47,386 nucleotides of DNA. Source: Coriobacteriales bacterium (GTDB lineage: Bacteria; Actinomycetota; Coriobacteriia; Coriobacteriales; Atopobiaceae). A program made the translations under genes and the position numbers. This document shows positions 39,201 through 45,230 of this stretch, piece after piece. The DNA is taken from positions 1 through 47,386 of the forward strand of contig JAUMWN010000010.1 in the NCBI GenBank assembly GCA_030529625.1, given 5' to 3'. The notes beneath the pieces are model-generated. The model did no database searches. It was not told where the DNA came from and saw nothing but the letters and a program-made list of their open reading frames with translations. Numbering within the stretch: position 1 is the first letter of the stretch; every line of letters begins with the position of its first letter.

Positions 39201-42200
39201 CATCGACGCCAGCCTCGAGGGCGCAGACGTCGTGCTCGATTGCTCGTACAACCCGCGTCAGTACAGCTCCTACACCGTGCGCGGTCTGCTCAACATGACG
39301 GCCACCGTGTGCGGCGAGTTCGTGGAGCGCGCGACGCTTGGCGAGGTGCGCCTCACCAACGCCGACGACGAGGCGGCTATCCGCGCCCTGCACGACACCG
39401 ACTGTCCCGTGGCGGAGAGGCCGGCCTACCGCCTGCTGCAGGACCAGGCGGCCACGCACCCCGAGCGCACGGCACTCGTGGCGATTGACCGCACGCTCAC
39501 CTACGGCGAGCTCAACGCCCAGGCAAACGCCGTGGGCCGCGCGCTCGCGGCGGCAGGCGCCGGCCCCGACGCCATGGTGGCCGTGCTTGCCGAGCGCGAC
39601 TCCTGGGCCTACGTCATGCGCCAGGGTGTGCTCAAGGCTGGCGGCGCGTTCTTGCCCGTCGACCCGGAGTACCCCGAGGAGCGCGTGCGCTACATCCTGG
39701 AGGACTCGGGCTGCCGCCTTGTGCTTGCGACCGGGGCCGTGCTCGACGCGCGCGCGGAGCTTCTCGAGAGCCTGGCCGACCTGGACCTCACGGTGGTGGA
39801 GGCTACGGAGGCCGTGGCCTCGGGCGCTTGCGACGACCTCAACGTGGAGGTTGCGGCAGGCAACCTCGCTTACGTAATCTACACCTCAGGCTCCACGGGA
39901 CGTCCCAAGGGCGTGATGCTCACCAACCACAACTTGGTGAACTTCGTGGACGACAATGAGAAGAACCACGAGATCCTGGGCTATACGAGGCGCGCCCACG
40001 TGTGCCTTGCCATTGCCGCCCTTACCTTTGACGTCAGCATCATGGAAGAGTTCGTTGGGCTGGCCAACGGGCTCACCGTGGTGCTGGCCACGCAGGAACA
40101 GATTATGGATCCCATGGCGATGGCGCAGCTTATGGCCCAAAATCACGTGAACATGATGAACTGCACGCCAAGCTACATACTCAACATGCTCGACATGCCC
40201 GCGTTCGAGTCTGCCGTACGGGGCCTGCGCTCGATTGACCTGGGCGCTGAAGCCTTCCCGCCGGCGCTGTACGATCGCCTGCGCGAGGTCAACCCCAACC
40301 TGCACATCATGAACGGCTACGGCCCCACCGAGGCGACCATCAGCTGCACCATGCAGGTGGTGCAGGGTGCGGATGACGTTACCATTGGCATCCCCAACGC
40401 AAACGTCCATGTGGCAACGGTGGACCGCGAAGGCAGGCTCCAGCCGCTTGGTGCCACGGGCGAGCTCGTGATTCTGGGCGACGGTGTGGGCCGTGGCTAC
40501 GTAGGCAGGCCCGACCTCAACGAGCGCAGCTTTATTGGTCTGCTCGGCATGCGGGCGTACCGCAGTGGCGACCTCGCGCGCATTCGCGAGGACGGCCAGA
40601 TCGAGTATCGAGGCCGCATGGACGACCAGGTAAAGCTGCGTGGCCTGCGCATCGAGCTCGGCGAGATTGAGAACGTGCTCAACGGCTATCCCAGCGTTCG
40701 CATGAGCGCGGTCGTGGTGGCACATGGCACAACGGACTACCTGGCCGCGTACTTTACGGCAGACGAGCAGGTGGACCTCGATGCGCTCAAGGCACATCTG
40801 AGCGAGTACCTCACGTCCTACATGGTGCCTCAGGTGCTCATTCAGCTTGATGAGATGCCGCTCACGGCAAACGGAAAGGTAAACAAGAAGGCGCTGCCCT
40901 CTGCGGAGGAGGTCCATGTAACGCGCACGGTCAAGCAGCCCGTCACCGACCTTCAGGCGCAGCTGCTCGACATCTACAAGAAGGCGCTCGGCATCGACGA
41001 GGTTGGCGTGGATGACAGCTTCTTTGAGGTGGGCGGCACCTCGCTCACGGCGGCAAAGGTCATGATGGCCGCCATGGTGGCCGACCTGCCGCTTACGTAT
41101 CAGGACATCTTCGACGCGCTTACGGTTGAGGGCCTGGAGCAGGTCATTCTTGCCAAGCGCGCACACGACGAGGGCGAGTCTAACGCGGCACCAGAGCTTG
41201 CGGCGAGCGAGGACGAGCGGCCGCAAACGGGCGTGCAGCTGGCCCTTGCGCACAACACGCCCGAGTTCGTGGACGAGATTCGGCCGGGCGATGTGGGCAA
41301 CGTGCTGCTCACGGGCGGCACGGGATTCTTGGGCGCTCACGTGCTTCGCGAGCTCTTGCAAGGCAGCGAGTGCGTTGTGTACTGTCTCGTGCGCGGCTGG
41401 GACGACATGAGCGCCGAGGATCGCCTGCGCGCAAACATGTTCTACTACTTCGAGCAGGACATACGCCCGTACTTTGGCAACAGGATCGTGGTCGTGGACG
41501 GCGACATCACCGATGCCGCTAGCCTACGGGACGTGTTCAAGCTCGACTTCCAAACGGTGTTCAACTGCGCGGCGAGTGTGAAGCACTTTGCTGAGTTCTC
41601 GTTCCTCAAGTCCATCAACGTGGACGGCGTGCGCAACCTCGCGGAGCGCTGCCTGGCCAAGGGCGTGCGACTCGTGCATGTGTCCACCGTATCGGTGTCT
41701 GGCGACATGGTTGGCACCAACGCAAAGACGGAGGAGCTCACCGAAGCCAGGCTCGAGCTTGGTCAGGAAACCGAGTCAAACGGCTATGTCCACACCAAGT
41801 ACCTCGCCGAGAAGGTCGTCTTGGAGATGGTGGGGGAGCAGGGTTTGGACGCAAAGATCATGCGCGTGGGCAACCTCATGAGCCGTCAGCAGGATGGCGA
41901 GTTCCAGGTGAACTTTAGCACCAATAACTTTATGAGCACGCTCAAGTCGTACGTGGCCATGGGTTGCTTCCCCATGTCCGAGATGGACGAGACGGACGAG
42001 TTCTCGCCCATAGACGAGGTGGCGCACGCCATCGTGCTGCTTGCCGGCACCGACAGGCGCTTTACGGTGTTCCATCCCTACAACTCGCACGACGTGGAGA
42101 TGGGCAACATCATACGCGCCATGCAGGACTGCGGCCTGGACATCGACATCGTGGACGACGAGCGCTTTGGGACGCGGCTCCGGGAGGCGCTCGCCGACGA

Positions 42201-42396
42201 CGCCATAAACGCGTACGTGTCGCCGCTGGTCAACTACAGCCTGGACGACGACGAGATGCGCTACGAGAATCCGCCGACCAACCACTTTACCGTAAAGGCG
42301 CTCTATCGCCTGGGCTTCCAGTGGTCCATTACCGAGATGCGCTACCTCAGGCAGGCCATAGAGATGATGCAGATGTTGGGCTTCTTCGACCTGTAA
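30202..42396 (+). CDS. Four-module nonribosomal peptide synthetase with terminal reductase (A-T-C-A-T-C-A-T-C-A-T-R)
   Basis: A 4064-residue NRPS. Rough domain limits: A1 15-530, T1 535-600, C1 608-1030, A2 1035-1535, T2 1540-1610, C2 1620-2040, A3 2045-2550, T3 2555-2630, C3 2640-3060, A4 3065-3570, T4 3578-3650, R 3695-4064. Each A domain has YTSGSTG(R/K)PKG, YGPTE and TANGK with its lysine. Each C domain has an intact HHIVSDG. T1-T3 carry the serine in AGLSS(L/I)G and T4 in VGGTSL. R is a thioester-reductase SDR with TGGTGFLG and YVHTKYLAEK. The first A has no C domain before it, so it is a loading module; the product should be a tetrapeptide released as an aldehyde or alcohol. Hand-read A-domain codes: A1 DVETLGSVAK, A2 DVVTDGSVTK, A3 DFMSDGGISK, A4 DVMNDGGISK; none matches a code I know. 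There is no epimerisation domain. The start is ATG with AAGGAAGG upstream. Confidence 0.97.
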   Translation: MTEREFNQLLSIHNTAVPVPARPAYRLLQDSAQAHPQRTALVAADRTLTYGQLNAEANAIGHALVELGAAPNTMVAVLAERDSWAYVMREGVLKAGAAFLPIDPDYPEERVRYILEDSGCRLLLATQAVLDRRADLFAQLADLDLAVVEARKAVFAHDVANLDVPVDPHDLAYVIYTSGSTGRPKGVMIENHNLVNFVNDNEKSLEVRSFTRYGTTSLALAALTFDVSIEEEFIPLANGMTVVLVTGEQIMGPVALANLMRENRAEVLTCTPSYLSNMLEVPVFAKAASQLRSILVGAEAFPADLYTRLRTLNPKLNIVNSYGPTECTVASTATVIDDTADITIGAPLANYHAITVDEAGNPLPLGEQGELTILGEGVGRGYIGRPDLNERSFVTLFGMPAYRTGDLAVVRPSDGKIEFHGRMDDQVKLRGLRVELGEIEKIVGGFTGVRQAVVAVVKDAQEYLAAYYVADGDVDVTALKRHAKKYLTSYMVPQSFTRLDEFPLTANGKVDKRALPEPELDYRDIVPAQTKTQEELLAIVQAILRTDRVGVTTDLFEAGLSSLGAIRLCSEIREKFDVVIKTSELVEHPTIQQIETLLSAAEAAATYELRETYPLSQTQQGIYFECARHPGSTMYNLPMLYKLDESVDVARLRDAVQAMVAAHPYLCMTVVKDEHGNLCARRQDDRSFEVEVVSCEALPAQDELVRPFDLDSGELLCRAKILQTPDANYLYLDAHHIVSDGASIDIMVAQIDDVYQGGPLDRETYTGYEFALDEEQARASKRLAKARAFYDGIFAGCGGESLPPRDGAKDAGHVAFRRSVGNADGAAVRAFCEEHDLTLNAFFTAAFAYALKAYTNAEKPVFTTIYNGRSDPRLASSVSMLVKTLPVSLVCDPGDYVVSLVEECKSYLVSAMTNDIFSFAEIRGTYDIAGDVMFAFQGEFEHDVVLGGKPAESVMLGLSRARAAFGLDLMLDGDKIVFEQEYDPSVFSPSTADCLTRLTDHVVSEFLVRDRLRDVTFVCEQDKELLLTLHDTRVEVPERPAYRLLQDSAQAHPDRVALIACDRTLTYGELNAQANAIGHALAELGAAPETKVAVLAERDSWAYVMRDGALKAGAAFMPIDPGYPEERVRYILENSGCALVLTTQAVLEARAELFEQLADLDLTVVEATSAVAEHDTSNLNVTVDPHNLAYVIYTSGSTGKPKGVMIENHNLVNLAHDDKYNLETQVLVRYGHVTLALAALTFDVSVVEEFAPLANGQTVVLATQDQIMDAAAMAELMVANDVTAFTCTPSYLSNMIEVPVFAQAMKQIRAVDVGAEAFPADLYTKLRAISPTMAIMNSYGPTECTVTCTAIFLDGADDVTIGYPLTNVRTIVVDAEGRPLPVGALGELTILGDGVGRGYIGRDDLNARNFVRIFNLPAYRTGDLAVVRWDGQIEFHGRADNLVKLRGLRVELGEIENVLNSYPGVRTSVVIVAHGQTDYLAAYFTADKPVDLGELKAHLSEYLTAYMVPQALMQLAEMPLTANGKADKRALPTIELAAADIVAPQNEAQKQLLSLACQVIGHERVGITTDLFAAGLSSIGCIRLCALIADELGKTLKVADMFDLRTVEAIEAHLSLAASEEAYELRGEYPLSQTQQGIFFECLLHPDTTIYNIPELYQLDDAVDMERLRVALQAALQAHPYLFATIRRDEEGHARAVRHEPQPVDIALDDVLPEPVQLVRPFNLESGEPLFRVALYNTSEGKYLFLDTHHIVSDGESLDVLLRDVTAAYEGGEVAPETYTGFEFALDEQRARASKRLDDARAFFDGVLQGNGGDTIPVADGTPTDAGNAYVHAAQAGLGTAVRTFCEERGLSINAFFTTAFGVALQSFCFAEEAVFASIYNGRSDPRIVHSVSMFVKTLPILLRNDPNTPVAQAVDECQAYLLDAMAHDLFSFAEIHKVYGITSDILFAYQGEVSDAADTRICGYASKPSELGLSQAKAGMDIDVFLDGDQVLAECSYSPSRFSAYTAQGLLHAMLVVCEEFVVRDTLGEVRLTTADDEAAIRALHDSDWPVATRPAYRLLQDQAQMHSGRVALVACDRTLTYGQLNAQANAVGRALAAAGAAPDCMVAVLAERDSWAYVMRQGVLKAGGAFLPIDPEYPEERVRYILEDSGARLVVTTQSVLDARADLFAALADLDLTVVEATGAVASHEQTNLNVAVPDDALAYVIYTSGSTGRPKGVMLTNHNLVNFVDENEKNGEILGYVRYGLVSLAVAALTFDFAIMEEFVPLANGLTVVLATTEQIMDPVALSRLMIGNRVDVMSCTPSYISNMLDIPAFAEAAKRLRSIDFGAEAFPAGLYDRLKALNPYLHVMNGYGPTEATISCTMQVVDGTSSITIGIPNGNVHVATVDRAGMLQPLGATGELVILGDGVGRGYVGREDLTAHSFIELLGMPAYRSGDVCRIREDGQIEYRGRMDDQVKLRGLRIELGEIENVLNNYAGVRSSVVVVAHGQTDYLAAYFTADNEVDINALRVHLGEYLTEYMVPQAIMQLNEMPLTANGKVDKRALPEIQAEAAEIVAPQTQTQRQIHALACEVIGADPHLGITTDLFAAGLSSIGCIRLCALLADAFGTSVKVADVYANRTIEALEEFVGAAGQQETYEMREEYPLSQTQQGIFVECLRMPGSTAYNIPFLYKLDGSVDAARLRDAVQTTLLAHPYLFMTIRTNDSGEVVAVRHEAIEAHVALLDALPADLSALVRPFDLTAEEPLYRAEVYATDEGTYLFLDTHHIVSDGESLDVLLDDISAAYAGGEVAPESYTGFEFALDEQKARASERLAKAKAFYDGIFVGCGGDTLPPTDGNQEAAGIASMQVRVPRADAVRAFCEAHGLTANAFFTTAFGHALRAFTSAEDAAVFATIYNGRSDSRLSRAVTMLVKTLPARHEGKPKQTVVSAIEACQSYLLDAMANDLYSFAEISRAYDIKGTLLFAYQGDSASAEDLSLCGHAATDIDLELDQAKSGMDIDASLEGADVVLDCSYNPRQYSSYTVRGLLNMTATVCGEFVERATLGEVRLTNADDEAAIRALHDTDCPVAERPAYRLLQDQAATHPERTALVAIDRTLTYGELNAQANAVGRALAAAGAGPDAMVAVLAERDSWAYVMRQGVLKAGGAFLPVDPEYPEERVRYILEDSGCRLVLATGAVLDARAELLESLADLDLTVVEATEAVASGACDDLNVEVAAGNLAYVIYTSGSTGRPKGVMLTNHNLVNFVDDNEKNHEILGYTRRAHVCLAIAALTFDVSIMEEFVGLANGLTVVLATQEQIMDPMAMAQLMAQNHVNMMNCTPSYILNMLDMPAFESAVRGLRSIDLGAEAFPPALYDRLREVNPNLHIMNGYGPTEATISCTMQVVQGADDVTIGIPNANVHVATVDREGRLQPLGATGELVILGDGVGRGYVGRPDLNERSFIGLLGMRAYRSGDLARIREDGQIEYRGRMDDQVKLRGLRIELGEIENVLNGYPSVRMSAVVVAHGTTDYLAAYFTADEQVDLDALKAHLSEYLTSYMVPQVLIQLDEMPLTANGKVNKKALPSAEEVHVTRTVKQPVTDLQAQLLDIYKKALGIDEVGVDDSFFEVGGTSLTAAKVMMAAMVADLPLTYQDIFDALTVEGLEQVILAKRAHDEGESNAAPELAASEDERPQTGVQLALAHNTPEFVDEIRPGDVGNVLLTGGTGFLGAHVLRELLQGSECVVYCLVRGWDDMSAEDRLRANMFYYFEQDIRPYFGNRIVVVDGDITDAASLRDVFKLDFQTVFNCAASVKHFAEFSFLKSINVDGVRNLAERCLAKGVRLVHVSTVSVSGDMVGTNAKTEELTEARLELGQETESNGYVHTKYLAEKVVLEMVGEQGLDAKIMRVGNLMSRQQDGEFQVNFSTNNFMSTLKSYVAMGCFPMSEMDETDEFSPIDEVAHAIVLLAGTDRRFTVFHPYNSHDVEMGNIIRAMQDCGLDIDIVDDERFGTRLREALADDAINAYVSPLVNYSLDDDEMRYENPPTNHFTVKALYRLGFQWSITEMRYLRQAIEMMQMLGFFDL

Positions 42397-42403
42397 GGGG
42401 ACG

Positions 42404-42506
42404 GTAGACAAAAGGGACTGTCCCCCGAGTGCACCTCACCATAGCTCGCGGCTCAACCGCAGGCACGCGCATGAGGTGCACTCGGGGGACTGTCCCTTTT
42501 GTCTAC
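42404..42506. repeat. Extragenic palindrome, copy 7, overlapping the SpoIIE-gene stop codon
   Basis: Thirty-five-base arms (42404-42438 and 42472-42506; one central mismatch) around a 33-base loop, filling the gap between the converging NRPS and SpoIIE genes. The TAG of GTAGACAAAAG on the minus strand is the stop of the SpoIIE gene (42503-42505). It is well placed to end both transcripts. Confidence 0.88.
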
Positions 42507-44455
42507 ACGGCAAGCCCAAACCGCATGGTGAGTACGTTCCTGCCGTCTACGTATTCGTAGGCGACGTCGTCGCATGCCTCGCGAATGAGCATGATGCCCA
42601 TGCCGCCCATGTCGAGGTCCTCAAAGGCGCGTTCCTCCCCGTCGTGGGCCAAGGGGTCAAAGGGCACACCGTCGTCGGAGATGCGTGCCACGACCTCGTT
42701 GCCTGCAACGTGCAGCGACACGTCCACGGCAGTCGCGCCCGAGTAGTGCACCACGTTGGCAAAGGCCTCGTCGCAGGCGAGCACCACCTGCTTTGCCTGG
42801 GGGCCTGTGCCGCACAGCTCAACAATGTGCTCGCGTACCTCAGGGAACGACCTCAGCTCGGGCGCAAGCGTCGCCTGCCAGTCCATGCCCCCGTCACCCG
42901 TCGCGAACAGGGCGAGCAGAGTGAGGTCGTCGAACTGCTCCTGCTCCTCTGCAAAGGCATCGACCGCATCCACCGCGGCGTGCACCGCGCCCTTGGCGTC
43001 CTTCTGTTCCCGCACGGCCTGCATGAGCCGATCTTCTCCAAAGAACGTGCTTTGGGGGCCAACCGCCTCGGTCGCGCCGTCCGTGTAGAAGAGCACGCCC
43101 TCGCCTGGTTTGAGGACCAGCGTCTCGTTGACGATCCCCGCGTCCTCGAACAGCCCAAGCGCGATGCCGGGATCGGGCGTCAAATACGTTCCGCCCACCA
43201 TAAGGGGAGGGGTGTGGCCGGCGTTCGCAAAGGTGAGAACACCCGTGGCGGGGTCGAACACTCCCGCGATGAGCGTCGCGAACATGTTCTCGGGGTTGTT
43301 GCTCACCAAGGTGTCGTTTGCCTCGTTGAGGGCGTGCGCCGGATTGAGGTTTGCCTGCAGTTTGTCGTACACGAGCGTGCGGAACATCGCCATAAACAGC
43401 GCTGCGCTCACGCCCTTGCCTGACACGTCGGCGATCACGAGGAGCAGCTTGCCGTCCTTAAGTACGGTGAGGTCGTAGAAGTCGCCGCCAACGGCGCGCG
43501 CGGTGCGCTCGAACGCATAGGCGTTGTAGCGGTCTTCTTCGCACTGCGTGGTGGGTGGCACGAGGCCATGTTGGATGCGGCGGGCTACCTCCAGCTCGGT
43601 CTCGACCGCCACGCGTTCCTCGCACATCTGGGCGATGCGTCCCACGTAGGTGTCTATGTCGTCGGTCATTTGGTTAAACGAGGTCTCGATGTCGGCTATC
43701 TCGGCCGTCTTTCCCACGGCAATGTGCTCTTTGTTTTGGGTGCCGTCCTGCGTAAATCTGCGCATGCGGCCCGCAAGCGTGCGCAGGGGGTCCGCAACGC
43801 TCTGCTTGAGCAAGATCAGCTCGAATATTACGATGCACACGATGCCAAAGAGCAGGGGGATGATAAACGACAGGGTGTATTCCCAAATCTCCAGCTGCTC
43901 CTTCGCCACATCAAAGTCTATGCCAAAGACGATGGGCTTTGTGCTGCCGTCAATCTCAAACGGAAAGTACCAGCACAGGTCGTTGCCAAACTCGTTGTCG
44001 GTAACGTCGGGATCGGAGTTCATCGCCCCGTGGATTGCATCCAGCTCCTGCTGGGCGAGAGTTGCGTTTGACTGCGCGCCCAAGGGCCTAATCTCACGCA
44101 GTGCCGTGTCTGCGTTGTCGTCCTCGGCAACGCAGAACAGGTACGTGCGCGTTTCTTGGTCCTCACCCATCTCAAACATGTATGCATACTCCGCACCAAA
44201 GTCCTGGCAGAGACTGCGGAGCGCGGTGCGCATCTGTTCGTACGTCTCGCTTTCGCCATTGGAGAAGAGCTCGTCGTACGTCATCCCAAAAAAGAGACTT
44301 TGGACCTCGTCGTCAGCTATGGATGCCCTGGCATAATAGCCTGCGGCGATGTCTGAGGAGTTGTACCAGTTGCTCAACAGCACGGAGATGCAAATCGCAA
44401 TGGCCAACCCCACGGCGCTAAAGATTGCAAAGCGACTGAGAATGGAGCGCTTCAT
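42503..44455 (-). CDS. Membrane sensor SpoIIE/RsbU-type phosphatase fused to RsbW-like ATPase
   Basis: A 650-residue signalling protein. Two membrane helices (about 9-29 and 192-214) enclose an extracytoplasmic sensor of about 160 residues. A HAMP-like linker and coiled coil (about 215-285) lead to the PP2C-type phosphatase (about 290-510: VGGDFYDL, IADVSGKGVSAALFM, ANAGHTPPL, YTDGATEA). A C-terminal GHKL ATPase (about 515-650) has CDEAFANVVHYSG, DDGVPFDP and GGMGIMLI. The protein thus carries both the phosphatase that dephosphorylates a STAS antagonist and the anti-sigma kinase-like domain that would phosphorylate or bind it. It follows the STAS gene after 15 bases. Its stop lies within a palindrome. 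The sensed signal is unknown. Confidence 0.92.
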   Translation of the reverse strand: MKRSILSRFAIFSAVGLAIAICISVLLSNWYNSSDIAAGYYARASIADDEVQSLFFGMTYDELFSNGESETYEQMRTALRSLCQDFGAEYAYMFEMGEDQETRTYLFCVAEDDNADTALREIRPLGAQSNATLAQQELDAIHGAMNSDPDVTDNEFGNDLCWYFPFEIDGSTKPIVFGIDFDVAKEQLEIWEYTLSFIIPLLFGIVCIVIFELILLKQSVADPLRTLAGRMRRFTQDGTQNKEHIAVGKTAEIADIETSFNQMTDDIDTYVGRIAQMCEERVAVETELEVARRIQHGLVPPTTQCEEDRYNAYAFERTARAVGGDFYDLTVLKDGKLLLVIADVSGKGVSAALFMAMFRTLVYDKLQANLNPAHALNEANDTLVSNNPENMFATLIAGVFDPATGVLTFANAGHTPPLMVGGTYLTPDPGIALGLFEDAGIVNETLVLKPGEGVLFYTDGATEAVGPQSTFFGEDRLMQAVREQKDAKGAVHAAVDAVDAFAEEQEQFDDLTLLALFATGDGGMDWQATLAPELRSFPEVREHIVELCGTGPQAKQVVLACDEAFANVVHYSGATAVDVSLHVAGNEVVARISDDGVPFDPLAHDGEERAFEDLDMGGMGIMLIREACDDVAYEYVDGRNVLTMRFGLAV

Positions 44456-44470
44456 CGTGGCGTTTTAGCG

Positions 44471-44761
44471 CTATGCCAGGTTGATGCGCTTGTCGAAGCC
44501 AGTCATGTGCAGTACCTGCATCACCTCGGGCGACGAGTTGGTCACCGTGAGGTTGCCGTGCATCGTCTTGTGGGCGGTAACAAGCACGCGAAGTCCCGCC
44601 GAAGAGATGTACTCCAGGTCGGTAAAGTCGAGGATGAGCTGCTCGCAGTCCGGGTCGAGTTTCTCGATCTCGGCAGAGAGGATCGGCGCGGTGCTGGTGT
44701 CGAGCCAGCCGTCAAGGGCGAGCGTGGTGGTCGTCTCGTTGGTGGTGGAGGTGATTTCCAT
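44471..44761 (-). CDS. STAS-domain anti-sigma-factor antagonist
   Basis: A 96-residue protein; the STAS fold has the phospho-acceptor region LEYISSAGLRVL (about 56-67). Such proteins are switched by RsbW-like kinases and SpoIIE-like phosphatases. ATG 44761 with AAAGAGG upstream is chosen over a longer frame. TACAAT at 44798-44793 is a likely -10 box. It is the first gene of a two-gene unit with the SpoIIE protein. Its STAS core is like that of the fusion protein at 11617. Confidence 0.93.
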   Translation of the reverse strand: MEITSTTNETTTTLALDGWLDTSTAPILSAEIEKLDPDCEQLILDFTDLEYISSAGLRVLVTAHKTMHGNLTVTNSSPEVMQVLHMTGFDKRINLA

Positions 44762-44817
44762 GGATGCCTCTTTCGTTGAGTGAATTTGCACCATTGTATA
44801 GCTTTTGGTGCGGAGAG

Positions 44818-44889
44818 GTCGCACTGAGGGGACAGTCCCCCGAGTACATCGTGCGCGATGTACTCGGGGGACTGTCCCCTCAGTGCGAC
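44818..44889. repeat. Extragenic palindrome, copy 8 (longest perfect arms)
   Basis: Perfect 34-base arms (44818-44851 and 44856-44889) with a 4-base loop and the GGGGACAGTCCCCC core in each arm. It lies between the promoters of the STAS unit and the antitoxin RNA, so transcripts starting on either side would not cross it. Confidence 0.9.
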
Positions 44890-44908
44890 AAGGACGCGTT
44901 TGTACTCG

Positions 44909-44938
44909 TTGACTGAGGTCAGCGAAAGTGGGTAGAAT
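44909..44938 (+). promoter_or_regulatory. Predicted promoter of the antitoxin-like RNA
   Basis: TTGACT (44909-44914), 18 bases, TAGAAT (44933-44938). Confidence 0.65.
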
Positions 44939-44944
44939 ACAGCT

Positions 44945-45037
44945 GACGGCAGCCTAGTTGTTGTAAGGGGTAGCTAGGCAACGCCGTTGGGGTTTTGACT
45001 AGGGCCTATGGCGCTGCAACGCCGGCCCTATTCTTTT
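44945..45037 (+). ncRNA. Candidate type I antitoxin RNA, convergent with a small toxin gene
   Basis: About 90 bases between a good promoter and a strong terminator: TAGGGCC (45000-45006) pairs with GGCCCTA (45024-45030), with an inner GGCG/CGCC, then TTCTTTT. There is no ORF. GCAACGCCG occurs twice (44978-44986 and 45016-45024), and GCTAGGCAACGCC (44973-44985) recurs inverted at 45219-45231 in the toxin leader. The 3' end faces the 3' end of the toxin gene, the layout of RNAII/RatA-type antitoxins. Boundaries are inferred. Confidence 0.55.
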
Positions 45038-45040
45038 GCC

Positions 45041-45190
45041 TCAACCCTTTAGGTGCTTTGGCCTGTGGTTATCGTCGTGTGCATCGGAATTGCTATCCTC
45101 CTCCTTCTCCGGGCATTTGAGCTCGAAGTATGCCTTGAGCACTCCTAGGAATACTATCAGCAGCTGCAGAACAGCGAGTAGAACTTCCAT
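45041..45190 (-). CDS. Small hydrophobic peptide, candidate type I (holin-like) toxin
   Basis: A 49-residue peptide starting MEVLLAVLQLLIVFLGVLKA, one membrane helix (about 2-21), followed by YFELKCPEKEEDSNSD and a basic His-rich end. AGGAGAG five bases before ATG 45190 is strong. Hydrophobic helix plus charged tail, the convergent small RNA and the shared repeats match Fst/TxpA-like or holin-like toxins that damage the membrane. Its leader (GCAACGCC) is complementary to its own expected 3' end (GGCGTTGC), which could mask the ribosome-binding site. Confidence 0.6.
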   Translation of the reverse strand: MEVLLAVLQLLIVFLGVLKAYFELKCPEKEEDSNSDAHDDNHRPKHLKG

Positions 45191-45230
45191 GGCAACTCTC
45201 CTTTCTGTGGAAGCAAAGGGCGTTGCCTAG

